Shown in pieces: positions 46,360-53,257 of a DNA stretch of 64,000 nt (position 1 is the stretch's first letter; each line of letters begins with the position of its first letter). The stretch covers positions 1 through 64,000 of the forward strand of contig NZ_JAOVQM010000002.1 of the NCBI RefSeq assembly GCF_025742995.1, written 5' to 3'. The notes under the pieces were generated by a model that was not told the DNA's origin, did no database searches, and worked only from the letters and a program-made list of their open reading frames with translations. Source of the stretch: Paracholeplasma manati. Its GTDB lineage: Bacteria; Bacillota_I; Bacilli_A; Acholeplasmatales; UBA5453. The position numbers and the translations under genes were made by a program.

Positions 46360-47055
46360 ATGATTATCTATGGAAAAAACACAGTTAAAGAGGCCATTCT
46401 CGCCAAAAGACCCATCTATCAAGTATGGATTGATGAAAAGAAAACAGATTTCAAATGGGTGCCTTTTTTGAATGAGCATCACATTAAATACCAATTGGTT
46501 TCCAAACACCAATTGAATGAAAAAACCGACAATCAAAACCATCAAGGGATTGTTGCGGATGTAAAACCTTATGACTATGCAGACTTAAATGTCTTGTTTG
46601 ACGGTCAAAAGAAAAAGGTTTTAATCCTCGATCAAATTGAAGACCCACATAACTTAGGTGCTATTTTAAGAAGCGTTGAAGCGACTAAAATTGATGCTGT
46701 GATTTTGCCTAAAAATCGTAGCGTCGATATTACTGGCACGGTTGCGAAAACCGCTGTTGGGGCTTTAGAATATACCACCATCATCCAAGTAACCAACCTC
46801 ACTCAAACCATTGAGAAACTCAAACAACATGGCTTTTGGGTCGTTGGTACCGATATGGTCGCTGAAAAAACCTACAAAGACATCGACACCTCTACCTCAG
46901 TAGCGGTGGTGATTGGCAATGAGGGTGAAGGTATATCTCGTTTGGTTAAACAATCATGTGACTATTTGGTCACCATCCCGATGATAGGGAAAGTTAACTC
47001 ATTGAATGCCAGTGTTGCCGCGGCACTGATATTATACAAACTTGCAGATCTTTAG
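46360..47055 (+). CDS. rlmB: 23S rRNA G2251 2'-O-methyltransferase (TrmH family)
   Basis: 231 aa SPOUT methyltransferase. Motifs: DQIEDPHNLGAILRSVE, VIGNEGEGISRLVKQSCD and the knot IPMIGKVNSLNASVAAALIL. MIIYGKNTVKEAI is the usual substrate-binding start. In the Bacillus yacO position after mrnC. Ends before a TAGGAGG for the sigma factor. Confidence 0.93.
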   Translation: MIIYGKNTVKEAILAKRPIYQVWIDEKKTDFKWVPFLNEHHIKYQLVSKHQLNEKTDNQNHQGIVADVKPYDYADLNVLFDGQKKKVLILDQIEDPHNLGAILRSVEATKIDAVILPKNRSVDITGTVAKTAVGALEYTTIIQVTNLTQTIEKLKQHGFWVVGTDMVAEKTYKDIDTSTSVAVVIGNEGEGISRLVKQSCDYLVTIPMIGKVNSLNASVAAALILYKLADL

Positions 47056-47063
47056 GAGGATTC

Positions 47064-47594
47064 ATGTCATACAAAGCCTACAATGATTACGAACTCATTT
47101 ATATGGTTCAAGATCAACAGGACATGATGGCTTTAGACATACTATTTACGAAGTACGACAAGTTTATACACAAGAAAATCAGTCAGTTTTATGTGTTTGA
47201 TAGTGAGCGTGAAGATTTCTATCAAGAAGGATTGATCAGCCTTCATAAGGCGATTTTGTCCTTTAAAGACACGTACAACAAAACGTTCATGCGGTATTTT
47301 GAAACCGTTCTAGAGCGTAAATTCATCAATTTAAATCAGAAACGAAAAAGGTATCAACAAGAGATGGATAACCTCGTCAATGAAGCGAGGTATATGCCCA
47401 TTTGTGTGGAAGAACAGCCTAGTGAACACTATTGTAAACAGGTATTCAAATCGGCATTAGAAGAAGCCATCTACGATGCTTATTTCAAAGAAAACCAAAA
47501 GATACCCTCGATTGCGAGAACGTATCAACTCGACCCAAAGCAAGTTTATAACGCTATTTATCGGATTAAGAAAAAGCTAACACAAACACCCTAA
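47064..47594 (+). CDS. Sigma-70 family factor in the sigH position
   Basis: 176 aa. Region 2 is visible as YDKFIHKKISQFYVFDSEREDFYQEGLISLHKAI (two parts of the helix that binds core and -10 DNA). A C-terminal helix-turn-helix like region 4 reads IPSIARTYQLDPKQVYNAI, followed by RIKKKL. Between rlmB and rpmG-secE-nusG it sits exactly where Bacillus has sigH (there with yacP before it). SigH/ComX-type factors control competence or stationary-phase genes. Sequence divergence is high, so the regulon is unknown. Confidence 0.85.
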   Translation: MSYKAYNDYELIYMVQDQQDMMALDILFTKYDKFIHKKISQFYVFDSEREDFYQEGLISLHKAILSFKDTYNKTFMRYFETVLERKFINLNQKRKRYQQEMDNLVNEARYMPICVEEQPSEHYCKQVFKSALEEAIYDAYFKENQKIPSIARTYQLDPKQVYNAIYRIKKKLTQTP

Positions 47595-47600
47595 ATGGTG

Positions 47601-47606
47601 TATAAT
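47601..47606 (+). promoter_or_regulatory. -10 box of rpmG-secE-nusG
   Basis: TATAAT just after the sigma factor gene. The predicted transcript begins near 47613, only a few bases before AAGGTGAT. Confidence 0.6.
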
Positions 47607-47628
47607 ATATTGACTAAGGTGATGTGTC

Positions 47629-47670
47629 ATGTTAAAATACATGTGCACTAACCACAGAGGTGGTTTTTTT
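47629..47670 (+). promoter_or_regulatory. Leader peptide frame and attenuator-like hairpin before rpmG
   Basis: An ATG at 47629 with a good AAGGTGAT opens a frame ([14 protein letters not shown]) continuous with rpmG. Inside it, AACCAC-AGAG-GTGGTT and seven T (47650-47670 region) form an intrinsic-terminator-like hairpin that ends right at the rpmG ATG and covers its AGAGGTGG Shine-Dalgarno. Confidence 0.65.
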
Positions 47671-47820
47671 ATGCGAGAAAAAGTGATTTTAATTTGTGAG
47701 GAATGTTTAAATCGTAATTACCAAACGACCAAGAATAAAGCCGTTCAAAAAGAGCGTCTTGAAATCAAGAAGTTTTGTGTAAAGTGTAACAAACATACCC
47801 TACATAAAGAAAGTAAATAG
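47671..47820 (+). CDS. rpmG: 50S ribosomal protein L33, zinc form
   Basis: 49 aa from the ATG at 47671, the length and start expected for L33. Two pairs of cysteines, CEEC and CVKC, make it the zinc-binding type. It may instead begin at 47629 with 14 extra residues, since that ATG has the better Shine-Dalgarno. rpmG-secE-nusG order as in Bacillus. Confidence 0.93.
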   Translation: MREKVILICEECLNRNYQTTKNKAVQKERLEIKKFCVKCNKHTLHKESK

Positions 47821-47832
47821 GAGGCTATTAAA

Positions 47833-48243
47833 ATGGCAGTCAAACAAAAAGCTACAGAACAAAAGAGTAAGTTAGTTGAAGTATTAACCACTGAGTACAG
47901 ATGGGAAAATTTACTACTTGGTGTTCTAGCGTCTTTATCCCTAGCTTTATCCATCATGATTTTAAGTGGTATCTTAACCACAGAAGATGGTCCAATCCCA
48001 CTAATTTCAGACTATCCTAATCTATTTGCAGGTATTTTATTGGGTATTTCCATCATTGGTTTGTTACTTGTTATTTATCCGTTCTTCGTACCAGCATTAC
48101 CAGAATTAAAGAAAATGTCTTGGCCAACCTGGGCAGTTTATTTAGATGCAAGCGTACGCGTGATGATTTTCGTCATCTTCTTCGCAATGTTATTCTTCGC
48201 ATTCGACTTACTGATCGCTAACGTTACAGGGAACTTATTCTAA
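47833..48243 (+). CDS. secE: Preprotein translocase subunit SecE, three-helix form
   Basis: 136 aa, about twice the usual Gram-positive SecE (about 60). The SecE core is at the end: ALPELKKMSWPTWAVY and one membrane helix. Before it are two more hydrophobic segments, around residues 25-50 and 65-90, giving a layout like the three-helix SecE of E. coli. It overlaps nusG by one base (TAATG). Confidence 0.92.
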   Translation: MAVKQKATEQKSKLVEVLTTEYRWENLLLGVLASLSLALSIMILSGILTTEDGPIPLISDYPNLFAGILLGISIIGLLLVIYPFFVPALPELKKMSWPTWAVYLDASVRVMIFVIFFAMLFFAFDLLIANVTGNLF

Positions 48244-48785
48244 TGATTGATCCACGTCGCTGGTATATCGTGCAAACCTATTCCGGTTACGAATCGTCTG
48301 TCAAGGAAGACCTTGAACGCCGTATCGAATCGATGGGGATGCAAAACCTGATTTTTAGAGTGGTTTTGCCGGAAGAAACTTATATTGAAAAAGATAAGAA
48401 TGGCAATCCAAAAGAGAAAGTAAGAAAGATGTTCCCAGGGTATGTCTTTGTTGAGATGATCATCACTGATGATTCTTGGCACGTCATCCGTAATACACCA
48501 AAAGTAACTGGCTTCTTAGGGTCATCCGGTGGTAGAACCAAACCGGTTCCACTCCCACAAGATGAAATCAATGCCATCCTTCTTAAAGTTGGTATCATTG
48601 AAAAACCAACCTTCAAACACCCAATTGGGTCAGTTGTCAATATTATTTCAGGCCCATTTGCAGGTCAATCTGGTCAAGTTATTTCCTTTGATAATGATAA
48701 AGAAACAGCCATCATTTCGATTGAATTCTTCGGCCGTGGTACCCCAACTGAAGTATCCTTTGATCAAGTAGAAAATCAAAAGTGA
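48243..48785 (+). CDS. nusG: Transcription elongation/antitermination factor NusG
   Basis: 180 aa. NGN domain with RRWYIVQTYSGYESSVKEDL and FPGYVFVEM, then the KOW domain with ISGPFAGQSGQVISF. NusG binds RNA polymerase and couples it to ribosomes or Rho. Its TGA stop lies in one arm of the convergent terminator. Confidence 0.97.
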   Translation: MIDPRRWYIVQTYSGYESSVKEDLERRIESMGMQNLIFRVVLPEETYIEKDKNGNPKEKVRKMFPGYVFVEMIITDDSWHVIRNTPKVTGFLGSSGGRTKPVPLPQDEINAILLKVGIIEKPTFKHPIGSVVNIISGPFAGQSGQVISFDNDKETAIISIEFFGRGTPTEVSFDQVENQK

Positions 48786-48806
48786 GTCCGCGGACTCACT
48801 TTTTTA
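48777..48806. terminator. Shared convergent terminator of nusG and the dioxygenase-like gene
   Basis: AGTGAGTCCGCGGACTCACT at 48781-48800 is a perfect 20-bp palindrome flanked by A on the left and T on the right, so it works on both strands. Both genes' TGA stops are inside its arms. Confidence 0.93.
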
Positions 48807-49638
48807 ATATTAATTTTACGCCATCGGTGTCTTCGGTGTGAATGATACCCTGATGGATGGTATAAGGCATCTTCAAATCATCTAAGGCTTGGATGGCGCG
48901 ATTGTATGCTTCATCTGTGCTCAGAACATAAGTGACATCCAAAAGACCTACCGAATCTGCTTTAGCTTTCACTGGATTTGCCCAAGTGTTTAACGCTAAA
49001 TGATGATGGTATGCTTTTGAAGACAAGAAATGTGCACTGTGTACATTTAAAAACAGGTTGTATCCCAAAACTTTCTGATAGAAATTGGAACTGTTTTTCA
49101 AATTGATTGTATGTTGGTGCATATGACCTAAAATGGTATTCGAATCTATTTTTGTAAATATGCTCGGATTGATTTTTAGATAATAATCATAGTCAAATGG
49201 TTGATTTTCAACCTTTTCAGGGTGTGTATCGATGTCTTTCCAATAGGTAGGGTCTTTATCGACATAGAGCTCAATACCATTGCCATCGGGGTCATTTAAA
49301 TATAGGGCATCCGAAATGCCGTGATCTGCGCCACCTGTAATGGGGTATTTGTTTTTCGCGATGTGATAGACCAATTGTCCTAAAGCCTTTTTAGTAGGTA
49401 GTAGGTATGCGACGTGATACAAACCTTGAACAGGTTGTCTCGGTGACGCATTTAAGTCGATAAAAGTCTTTAAAATCACATCGCTACCATTAATGGTATA
49501 ATAAATGTGTTCAGGCGTTTCTTCATAGATAGAAAAGCCTAAAATATGTGTATAAAAATATTTAGATTTTTCCACATTTCGAATTTTTAATGATAACGAT
49601 ACTGGATAGACAGCATCGGGTTGATGATAGATACTCAT
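48796..49638 (-). CDS. Catechol-2,3-dioxygenase-like VOC protein (CatE/MhqA type)
   Basis: 280 aa, with two vicinal-oxygen-chelate halves. The first half shows SLKIRNVEKSKYFYTHILGF, GLYHVAYLLPT (His ligand) and ALYLNDPDGNGIELYVDK (Glu ligand). The second starts GHMHQHTINLKNSSNFYQ. This is the Bacillus CatE/MhqA/MhqE arrangement, proteins that protect against catechols and quinones by ring cleavage. Its promoter holds a perfect MhqR-like palindrome between the -35 and -10 boxes. Activity as ring-cleaving dioxygenase is inferred; glyoxalase-type activity is possible. Confidence 0.85.
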   Translation of the reverse strand: MSIYHQPDAVYPVSLSLKIRNVEKSKYFYTHILGFSIYEETPEHIYYTINGSDVILKTFIDLNASPRQPVQGLYHVAYLLPTKKALGQLVYHIAKNKYPITGGADHGISDALYLNDPDGNGIELYVDKDPTYWKDIDTHPEKVENQPFDYDYYLKINPSIFTKIDSNTILGHMHQHTINLKNSSNFYQKVLGYNLFLNVHSAHFLSSKAYHHHLALNTWANPVKAKADSVGLLDVTYVLSTDEAYNRAIQALDDLKMPYTIHQGIIHTEDTDGVKLILKK

Positions 49639-49661
49639 GGTGATTCACCTCACATATGGAT

Positions 49662-49690
49662 AGTATAACATTTCGAATTCGAAATATAAA
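49662..49690 (-). promoter_or_regulatory. Promoter of the dioxygenase-like gene
   Basis: On the minus strand: weak TTTATA, then extended -10 TGTTATACT (-10 hexamer at 49662-49667). The -35 to -10 spacer is 17 bp and is filled by the palindrome. Confidence 0.7.
49670..49685. promoter_or_regulatory. Putative MhqR-type operator (perfect palindrome)
   Basis: ATTTCGAATTCGAAAT, 16 bp with perfect symmetry. The Bacillus MhqR box, as I recall it, has the same CGAATTCG core with ATCT/AGAT arms. It also lies upstream of the divergent hypothetical gene. Confidence 0.75.
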
Positions 49691-49713
49691 ATGATTTGCT
49701 TAAGGAGATAGTT

Positions 49714-50103
49714 ATGAAGACATTACAAATGATTGAATTGCTCAAAATCCATGAAGATTTAGCGAGCTTAAAACCGATGAGAATCGGAGTTTTACCCAAC
49801 GATGGGTTGATTATTCCTGGATTTCCGGAAGCATTGTTAACATTCGATTTGGATCAATTCACGATTTATACCTTTGAAGGACTCATTAAACTGACGTACG
49901 AACATCAAAAATACACCTTTTCATTCAGTGAGATTAAAGAGATCGAAATGGGTAAATATAACTTCAAAGATCGCTATCTTAAAATTACCTTTAAAGATGA
50001 TAGGTACGTCGCTTTCAGCTATCATTTAAATGATAAAAAGTACCCTGATCAAAGCACACTCATAGAGGCCTTCATGCATAAACTGGAGTCTCTGGCAAAT
50101 TAG
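49714..50103 (+). CDS. Hypothetical protein divergent from the dioxygenase gene
   Basis: 129 aa from the ATG at 49714 after AAGGAG. I do not recognise it. It is a soluble alpha/beta protein with a beta-rich middle (LLTFDLDQFTIYTFEGLIKL, then KYTFSFSEIKEIEMG), somewhat like PH-type domains of bacterial stress proteins. It shares the intergenic palindrome with the dioxygenase gene and may be co-regulated. Confidence 0.75.
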   Translation: MKTLQMIELLKIHEDLASLKPMRIGVLPNDGLIIPGFPEALLTFDLDQFTIYTFEGLIKLTYEHQKYTFSFSEIKEIEMGKYNFKDRYLKITFKDDRYVAFSYHLNDKKYPDQSTLIEAFMHKLESLAN

Positions 50104-50116
50104 TTTTCATTTTTGA

Positions 50117-50145
50117 TTGACATTATTACTATGTAATGATAAAAT
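50117..50145 (+). promoter_or_regulatory. rplK-rplA promoter
   Basis: TTGACA at 50117-50122, 17-bp spacer, TAAAAT at 50140-50145. The leader of about 85 nt contains GTGTA-TGGA-TACAC at 50154-50167. Confidence 0.85.
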
Positions 50146-50236
50146 AACAAGGCGTGTATGGATACACCGTAGTGGAAGGATGGCGTAAAGCAGATCCGCT
50201 GACCACATACTCATAGGATAAAGGAGGTTGTGTCAC

Positions 50237-50662
50237 ATGGCTAAAAAAGTAGTCAAAGTTGTCAAATTGCAAATTGCAGCAGGTAAGGCGAATCCAGCCC
50301 CACCAGTAGGACCAGCACTTGGTCAAGCAGGGGTTAACATTCCTCAATTCTGCACCCAATTCAACGAAGCAACAAAAGACAAAGTCGGTTATGTTATTCC
50401 GGTAGTGATTTCAGTATTTGATGATCGTTCATTTACATTCGTAACAAAAACACCACCAGCAAGCGACTTAATCAAGAAAGCAGCAAATATTCAAAGCGGC
50501 TCTAAAAATGCATTAAAACAAAAAGTTGGTTCGATCAAACGTGATAAGTTGAAAGAATTAGCTACATTGAAGATGCCAGATTTGAATGCCTACACAGTTG
50601 AAGCAGCAATGAAGATTCTTGAAGGAACTGCAAGACAAATGGGCGTTACCATCGAAGACTAA
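50237..50662 (+). CDS. rplK: 50S ribosomal protein L11
   Basis: 141 aa from the ATG at 50237, 9 nt after GGAGGT. L11 forms the GTPase-associated centre base and is needed for RelA-type stringent sensing. Recognised by [20 protein letters not shown] and the C-terminal [15 protein letters not shown]. Confidence 0.98.
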   Translation: MAKKVVKVVKLQIAAGKANPAPPVGPALGQAGVNIPQFCTQFNEATKDKVGYVIPVVISVFDDRSFTFVTKTPPASDLIKKAANIQSGSKNALKQKVGSIKRDKLKELATLKMPDLNAYTVEAAMKILEGTARQMGVTIED

Positions 50663-50682
50663 TTCGGTGGCAGTACCAAAAT

Positions 50683-50749
50683 AATTTAGATATCATCATC
50701 TAAATTGTGGGAGGATATCCCGCTAGACCACATTTTAGGAGGAAACCAT
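50683..50749 (+). promoter_or_regulatory. Structured rplK-rplA intergenic region
   Basis: AATTTAGAT-ATCATC-ATCTAAATT is a 9-bp hairpin at 50683-50706 without a T-run. A GTGG...CCAC arrangement follows before rplA. It may be a ribosomal-protein binding site or processing signal. Confidence 0.5.
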
Positions 50750-51442
50750 ATGAAGAGAGGAAAAAAATACGTCGAAGCTGCAAAATTAGTTGACAAAACT
50801 AAGAAATATGCAACAGCTGAGGCGTTCGATTTAGTTGGTAAAACATCGACTACTAAGTTTGATGCAACTGTCGAAATTGCTTTTCGCTTAAACATTGACC
50901 CACGTAAGGCTGAACAAAACCTTCGTGGCGCAATCGTTTTACCTCATGGAACCGGAAAAACCCAACGCGTTGTAGTTATTGCACGCGGTGAAAAAGCTAA
51001 AGAAGCTCTTGCAGCTGGCGCAGATTTTGCAGGCGACACTGAATTGATTCAAAAAATAGCTGGCGGCTGGTTCGATTTCGATGTCATGGTTGCGACACCA
51101 GATATGATGGCTGAACTTGGTAAATTAGGTAGAGTTTTAGGTCCTAAAGGCCTAATGCCAAACCCTAAGACAGGTACAGTTACATTGGACGTAACTAAGG
51201 CAGTTAAAGAAATCAAGAATGGTAAAATTGAGTACCGTGTTGATAAGGTTGGTAACATTCAAGCGCCAATCGGTAAAGTATCATTCGGTTCTGAAAAATT
51301 AGCAGAAAATGCAAAGACAATTTATCAAGTATTAAATCGTATTAAACCAACAACCGTTAAAGGTGTATACATGAAGAACATCACTGTATCATCCACAATG
51401 GGACCTGGCATCCGTCTTGATGAAGAATCATTAAGAGGATAA
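50750..51442 (+). CDS. rplA: 50S ribosomal protein L1
   Basis: 230 aa from the ATG at 50750 (TTAGGAGGAAACC). L1 forms the stalk that moves deacylated tRNA out of the E site and often represses its own operon. Seen: [39 protein letters not shown] and [11 protein letters not shown]. Confidence 0.98.
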   Translation: MKRGKKYVEAAKLVDKTKKYATAEAFDLVGKTSTTKFDATVEIAFRLNIDPRKAEQNLRGAIVLPHGTGKTQRVVVIARGEKAKEALAAGADFAGDTELIQKIAGGWFDFDVMVATPDMMAELGKLGRVLGPKGLMPNPKTGTVTLDVTKAVKEIKNGKIEYRVDKVGNIQAPIGKVSFGSEKLAENAKTIYQVLNRIKPTTVKGVYMKNITVSSTMGPGIRLDEESLRG

Positions 51443-51454
51443 TTACTTAAAAAT

Positions 51455-51560
51455 CTAATATCGCCATAGACAGTAGGTGCCACTGAGCTTAATTTCCTAC
51501 CGAGGATATAATGTTGTATTTTAACCCTCTTTTGTCTTGGCAAAGAGGGTTTATTTTTAG
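51455..51560 (+). promoter_or_regulatory. L10 leader with attenuator before rplJ
   Basis: The leader contains GCCATAGACAGTAGGTGCC and AATTTCCTACCGAGGATATA, features I recall from the Firmicute ribosomal protein L10 leader family that binds L10(L12)4. It ends in a strong terminator: AACCCTCTTT at 51523-51532 pairs with AAAGAGGGTT at 51542-51551, followed by TATTTTT. L10 binding would shift the balance to termination. Confidence 0.85.
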
Positions 51561-51582
51561 AAAAAAACAAGGAGGAAACCAG

Positions 51583-52083
51583 ATGAACAGTTCTATTTTA
51601 GAACGCAAGAAGAGTCAAGTCGATTTACTGGTTGGCAGAATCCAAGAAGCAAAAACGATCGTTGCGTTTGATTATGCCGGACTATCTGTAAAAGACTTTA
51701 CTGACTTACGTATCCAATTACGTAAAGCTGGTTGCGACGCGCAAGTATTTAAAAACAATATCGCTCGTCGTGCCGTTGAAGTAACTGGTCACGCTGAACT
51801 TGCAGAACATTTCGTAGGGGCTAAAGCAATTGCTTTCTCTAACGATGATGTTGTCGCTCCAGCGCGCGTTATTTTCGATTTCGCAAAGAAAAATGAACAT
51901 GTTTCCATGAAGGCTGGTATCATCGAAGGCAAATCTGCATCCTTAAAGGACTTAAATGCACTTGCTACATTACCATCTTACGAAACATTGTTAACCCAAC
52001 TCGCAGCAGGTATGTTAATGCCTCTACGCGAATTAGCAATCGGTTTGAACATGATTGCAAACCCAGAAACAGCCACCGAATAA
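51583..52083 (+). CDS. rplJ: 50S ribosomal protein L10
   Basis: 166 aa from the ATG at 51583 after AAGGAGGAAACC; a longer in-frame start at 51511 lies in the terminator. L10 anchors the L7/L12 stalk. Recognised by [34 protein letters not shown] and the C-terminal L12-binding helix. Confidence 0.97.
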   Translation: MNSSILERKKSQVDLLVGRIQEAKTIVAFDYAGLSVKDFTDLRIQLRKAGCDAQVFKNNIARRAVEVTGHAELAEHFVGAKAIAFSNDDVVAPARVIFDFAKKNEHVSMKAGIIEGKSASLKDLNALATLPSYETLLTQLAAGMLMPLRELAIGLNMIANPETATE

Positions 52084-52111
52084 CACTAAACTAATAAAGG
52101 AGAATATTATC

Positions 52112-52483
52112 ATGGCAAAATTAACAAAAGCAGCTTTTATTGAAGCATTAAAAGAAATGTCAATTCTTGAAATCAAAGAATTAGTTGACGGATTAAAAGA
52201 AGAATTTGGTATCGATCCATCAGCAGTATCCGCAGCAGCACCAGCAGCAGCTGCAGCAGTCGTTGAAGAACAAACAGAATTCAACGTCGTTCTTAAGTCT
52301 TTCGGCGCTAAGAAACTTGAAGTTATCAAAGTTGTTCGTGAATTAACTGGTCTTGGACTAGTTGAAGCGAAGACTTTAACTGAAACTCCAAACAGCATCG
52401 TTAAAGAAAAAGTGAAGAAAGAAGACGCTCAAGCAGCTAAAGAAAAACTAGTTGCAGCAGGCGCAGAAGTTGAAATTAAGTAA
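52112..52483 (+). CDS. rplL: 50S ribosomal protein L7/L12
   Basis: 123 aa from the ATG at 52112 after AAAGGAGAAT. Stalk protein recruiting translation factors. The dimerisation helix, Ala-rich hinge ([15 protein letters not shown]) and C-terminal [20 protein letters not shown] are present. Confidence 0.98.
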   Translation: MAKLTKAAFIEALKEMSILEIKELVDGLKEEFGIDPSAVSAAAPAAAAAVVEEQTEFNVVLKSFGAKKLEVIKVVRELTGLGLVEAKTLTETPNSIVKEKVKKEDAQAAKEKLVAAGAEVEIK

Positions 52484-52499
52484 TTAACGAAACTTTTTG

Positions 52500-52523
52500 A
52501 ACCAGAGGATAACTCTGGTTTTT
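52500..52523 (+). terminator. Terminator after rplL
   Basis: AACCAGAG-GATAA-CTCTGGTT followed by TTT. The next gene starts 24 nt on, so some readthrough is likely. Confidence 0.8.
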
Positions 52524-52546
52524 CGCTTTACAAAAGAGGATATTGA

Positions 52547-53146
52547 ATGAGTGGACAATACTTTGAAAACAATCCAGGTTTAAAACACGACATCCACGAG
52601 TACAGTTTGTCAATGAACGGAAAAACTTTCCGTTTTTTGACCGACAGTGGCGTGTTTTCGCGTAACTATTTCGATTTTGGATCTAAGACTTTGGTAGAGA
52701 TATTCAAACCGTTTGAAGGTGCAAAATCGTTTTTAGACTTGGGCTGTGGATATGGTCCGATAGGAACCATCGTTAAAAAAACATACCCCAACTTAGAGGT
52801 TTCTCTATCAGATGTGAACCCTAGAGCGGTGGAACTTGCGAAACAAAATTTATTAAAGAATGATGTTTCTGCAACCGTTATGTGTAGCGATGGATTTAAT
52901 CAAATCAACCAAACATACGATATCATTCTGCTCAATCCACCCATCCGTGCTGGTAAACAAACTGTATTTAATCTCTACGTCGAGAGTTATGAACACCTGA
53001 ATCCATTGGGTGAATTATGGATTGTCATCCAAAAAAAGCAAGGTGCGGAGTCGAGTTTAAAGTTTCTTAAAGAACACTTTCAAATGGTTGAAATAGTCGA
53101 TAAAAATAAAGGGTATTTCATCATTCGCAATAAAAAAATAGTTTAA
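52547..53146 (+). CDS. Class I SAM methyltransferase, YbxB/RsmC-like
   Basis: 199 aa. SAM motif SFLDLGCGYGPIGTIV, acidic loop SLSDVNPRAVELA and the N6/N2-methyltransferase motif LLNPPIRAGK. Bacillus has ybxB at this place between rplL and rpoB. RsmC-like enzymes methylate 16S rRNA guanines; the target here is unverified. Confidence 0.9.
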   Translation: MSGQYFENNPGLKHDIHEYSLSMNGKTFRFLTDSGVFSRNYFDFGSKTLVEIFKPFEGAKSFLDLGCGYGPIGTIVKKTYPNLEVSLSDVNPRAVELAKQNLLKNDVSATVMCSDGFNQINQTYDIILLNPPIRAGKQTVFNLYVESYEHLNPLGELWIVIQKKQGAESSLKFLKEHFQMVEIVDKNKGYFIIRNKKIV

Positions 53147-53152
53147 ATGTTA

Positions 53153-53181
53153 TTGACATATATAAATATATGTGATAATAT
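53153..53181 (+). promoter_or_regulatory. rpoB-rpoC promoter
   Basis: TTGACA at 53153-53158, 17-bp spacer, TAATAT at 53176-53181 (GATAAT at 53174 is an alternative). The spacer is filled by the palindrome CATATA-TAAA-TATATG. Confidence 0.75.
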
Positions 53182-53222
53182 TGTAAAATGCATAAAGACG
53201 TGCTTTATATATAAATATATAA
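53157..53222. repeat. Paired AT-rich palindromes at the rpoB promoter
   Basis: CATATA-TAAA-TATATG at 53157-53172 and TTATATA-TAAA-TATATAA at 53205-53222 share the identical 14-mer ATATATAAATATAT, 49 bp apart. The first sits between -35 and -10, the second in the early leader. Confidence 0.7.
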
Positions 53223-53257
53223 CCGTTTTACCCCAAAAAAGATAGGAGAGTGGCTAT

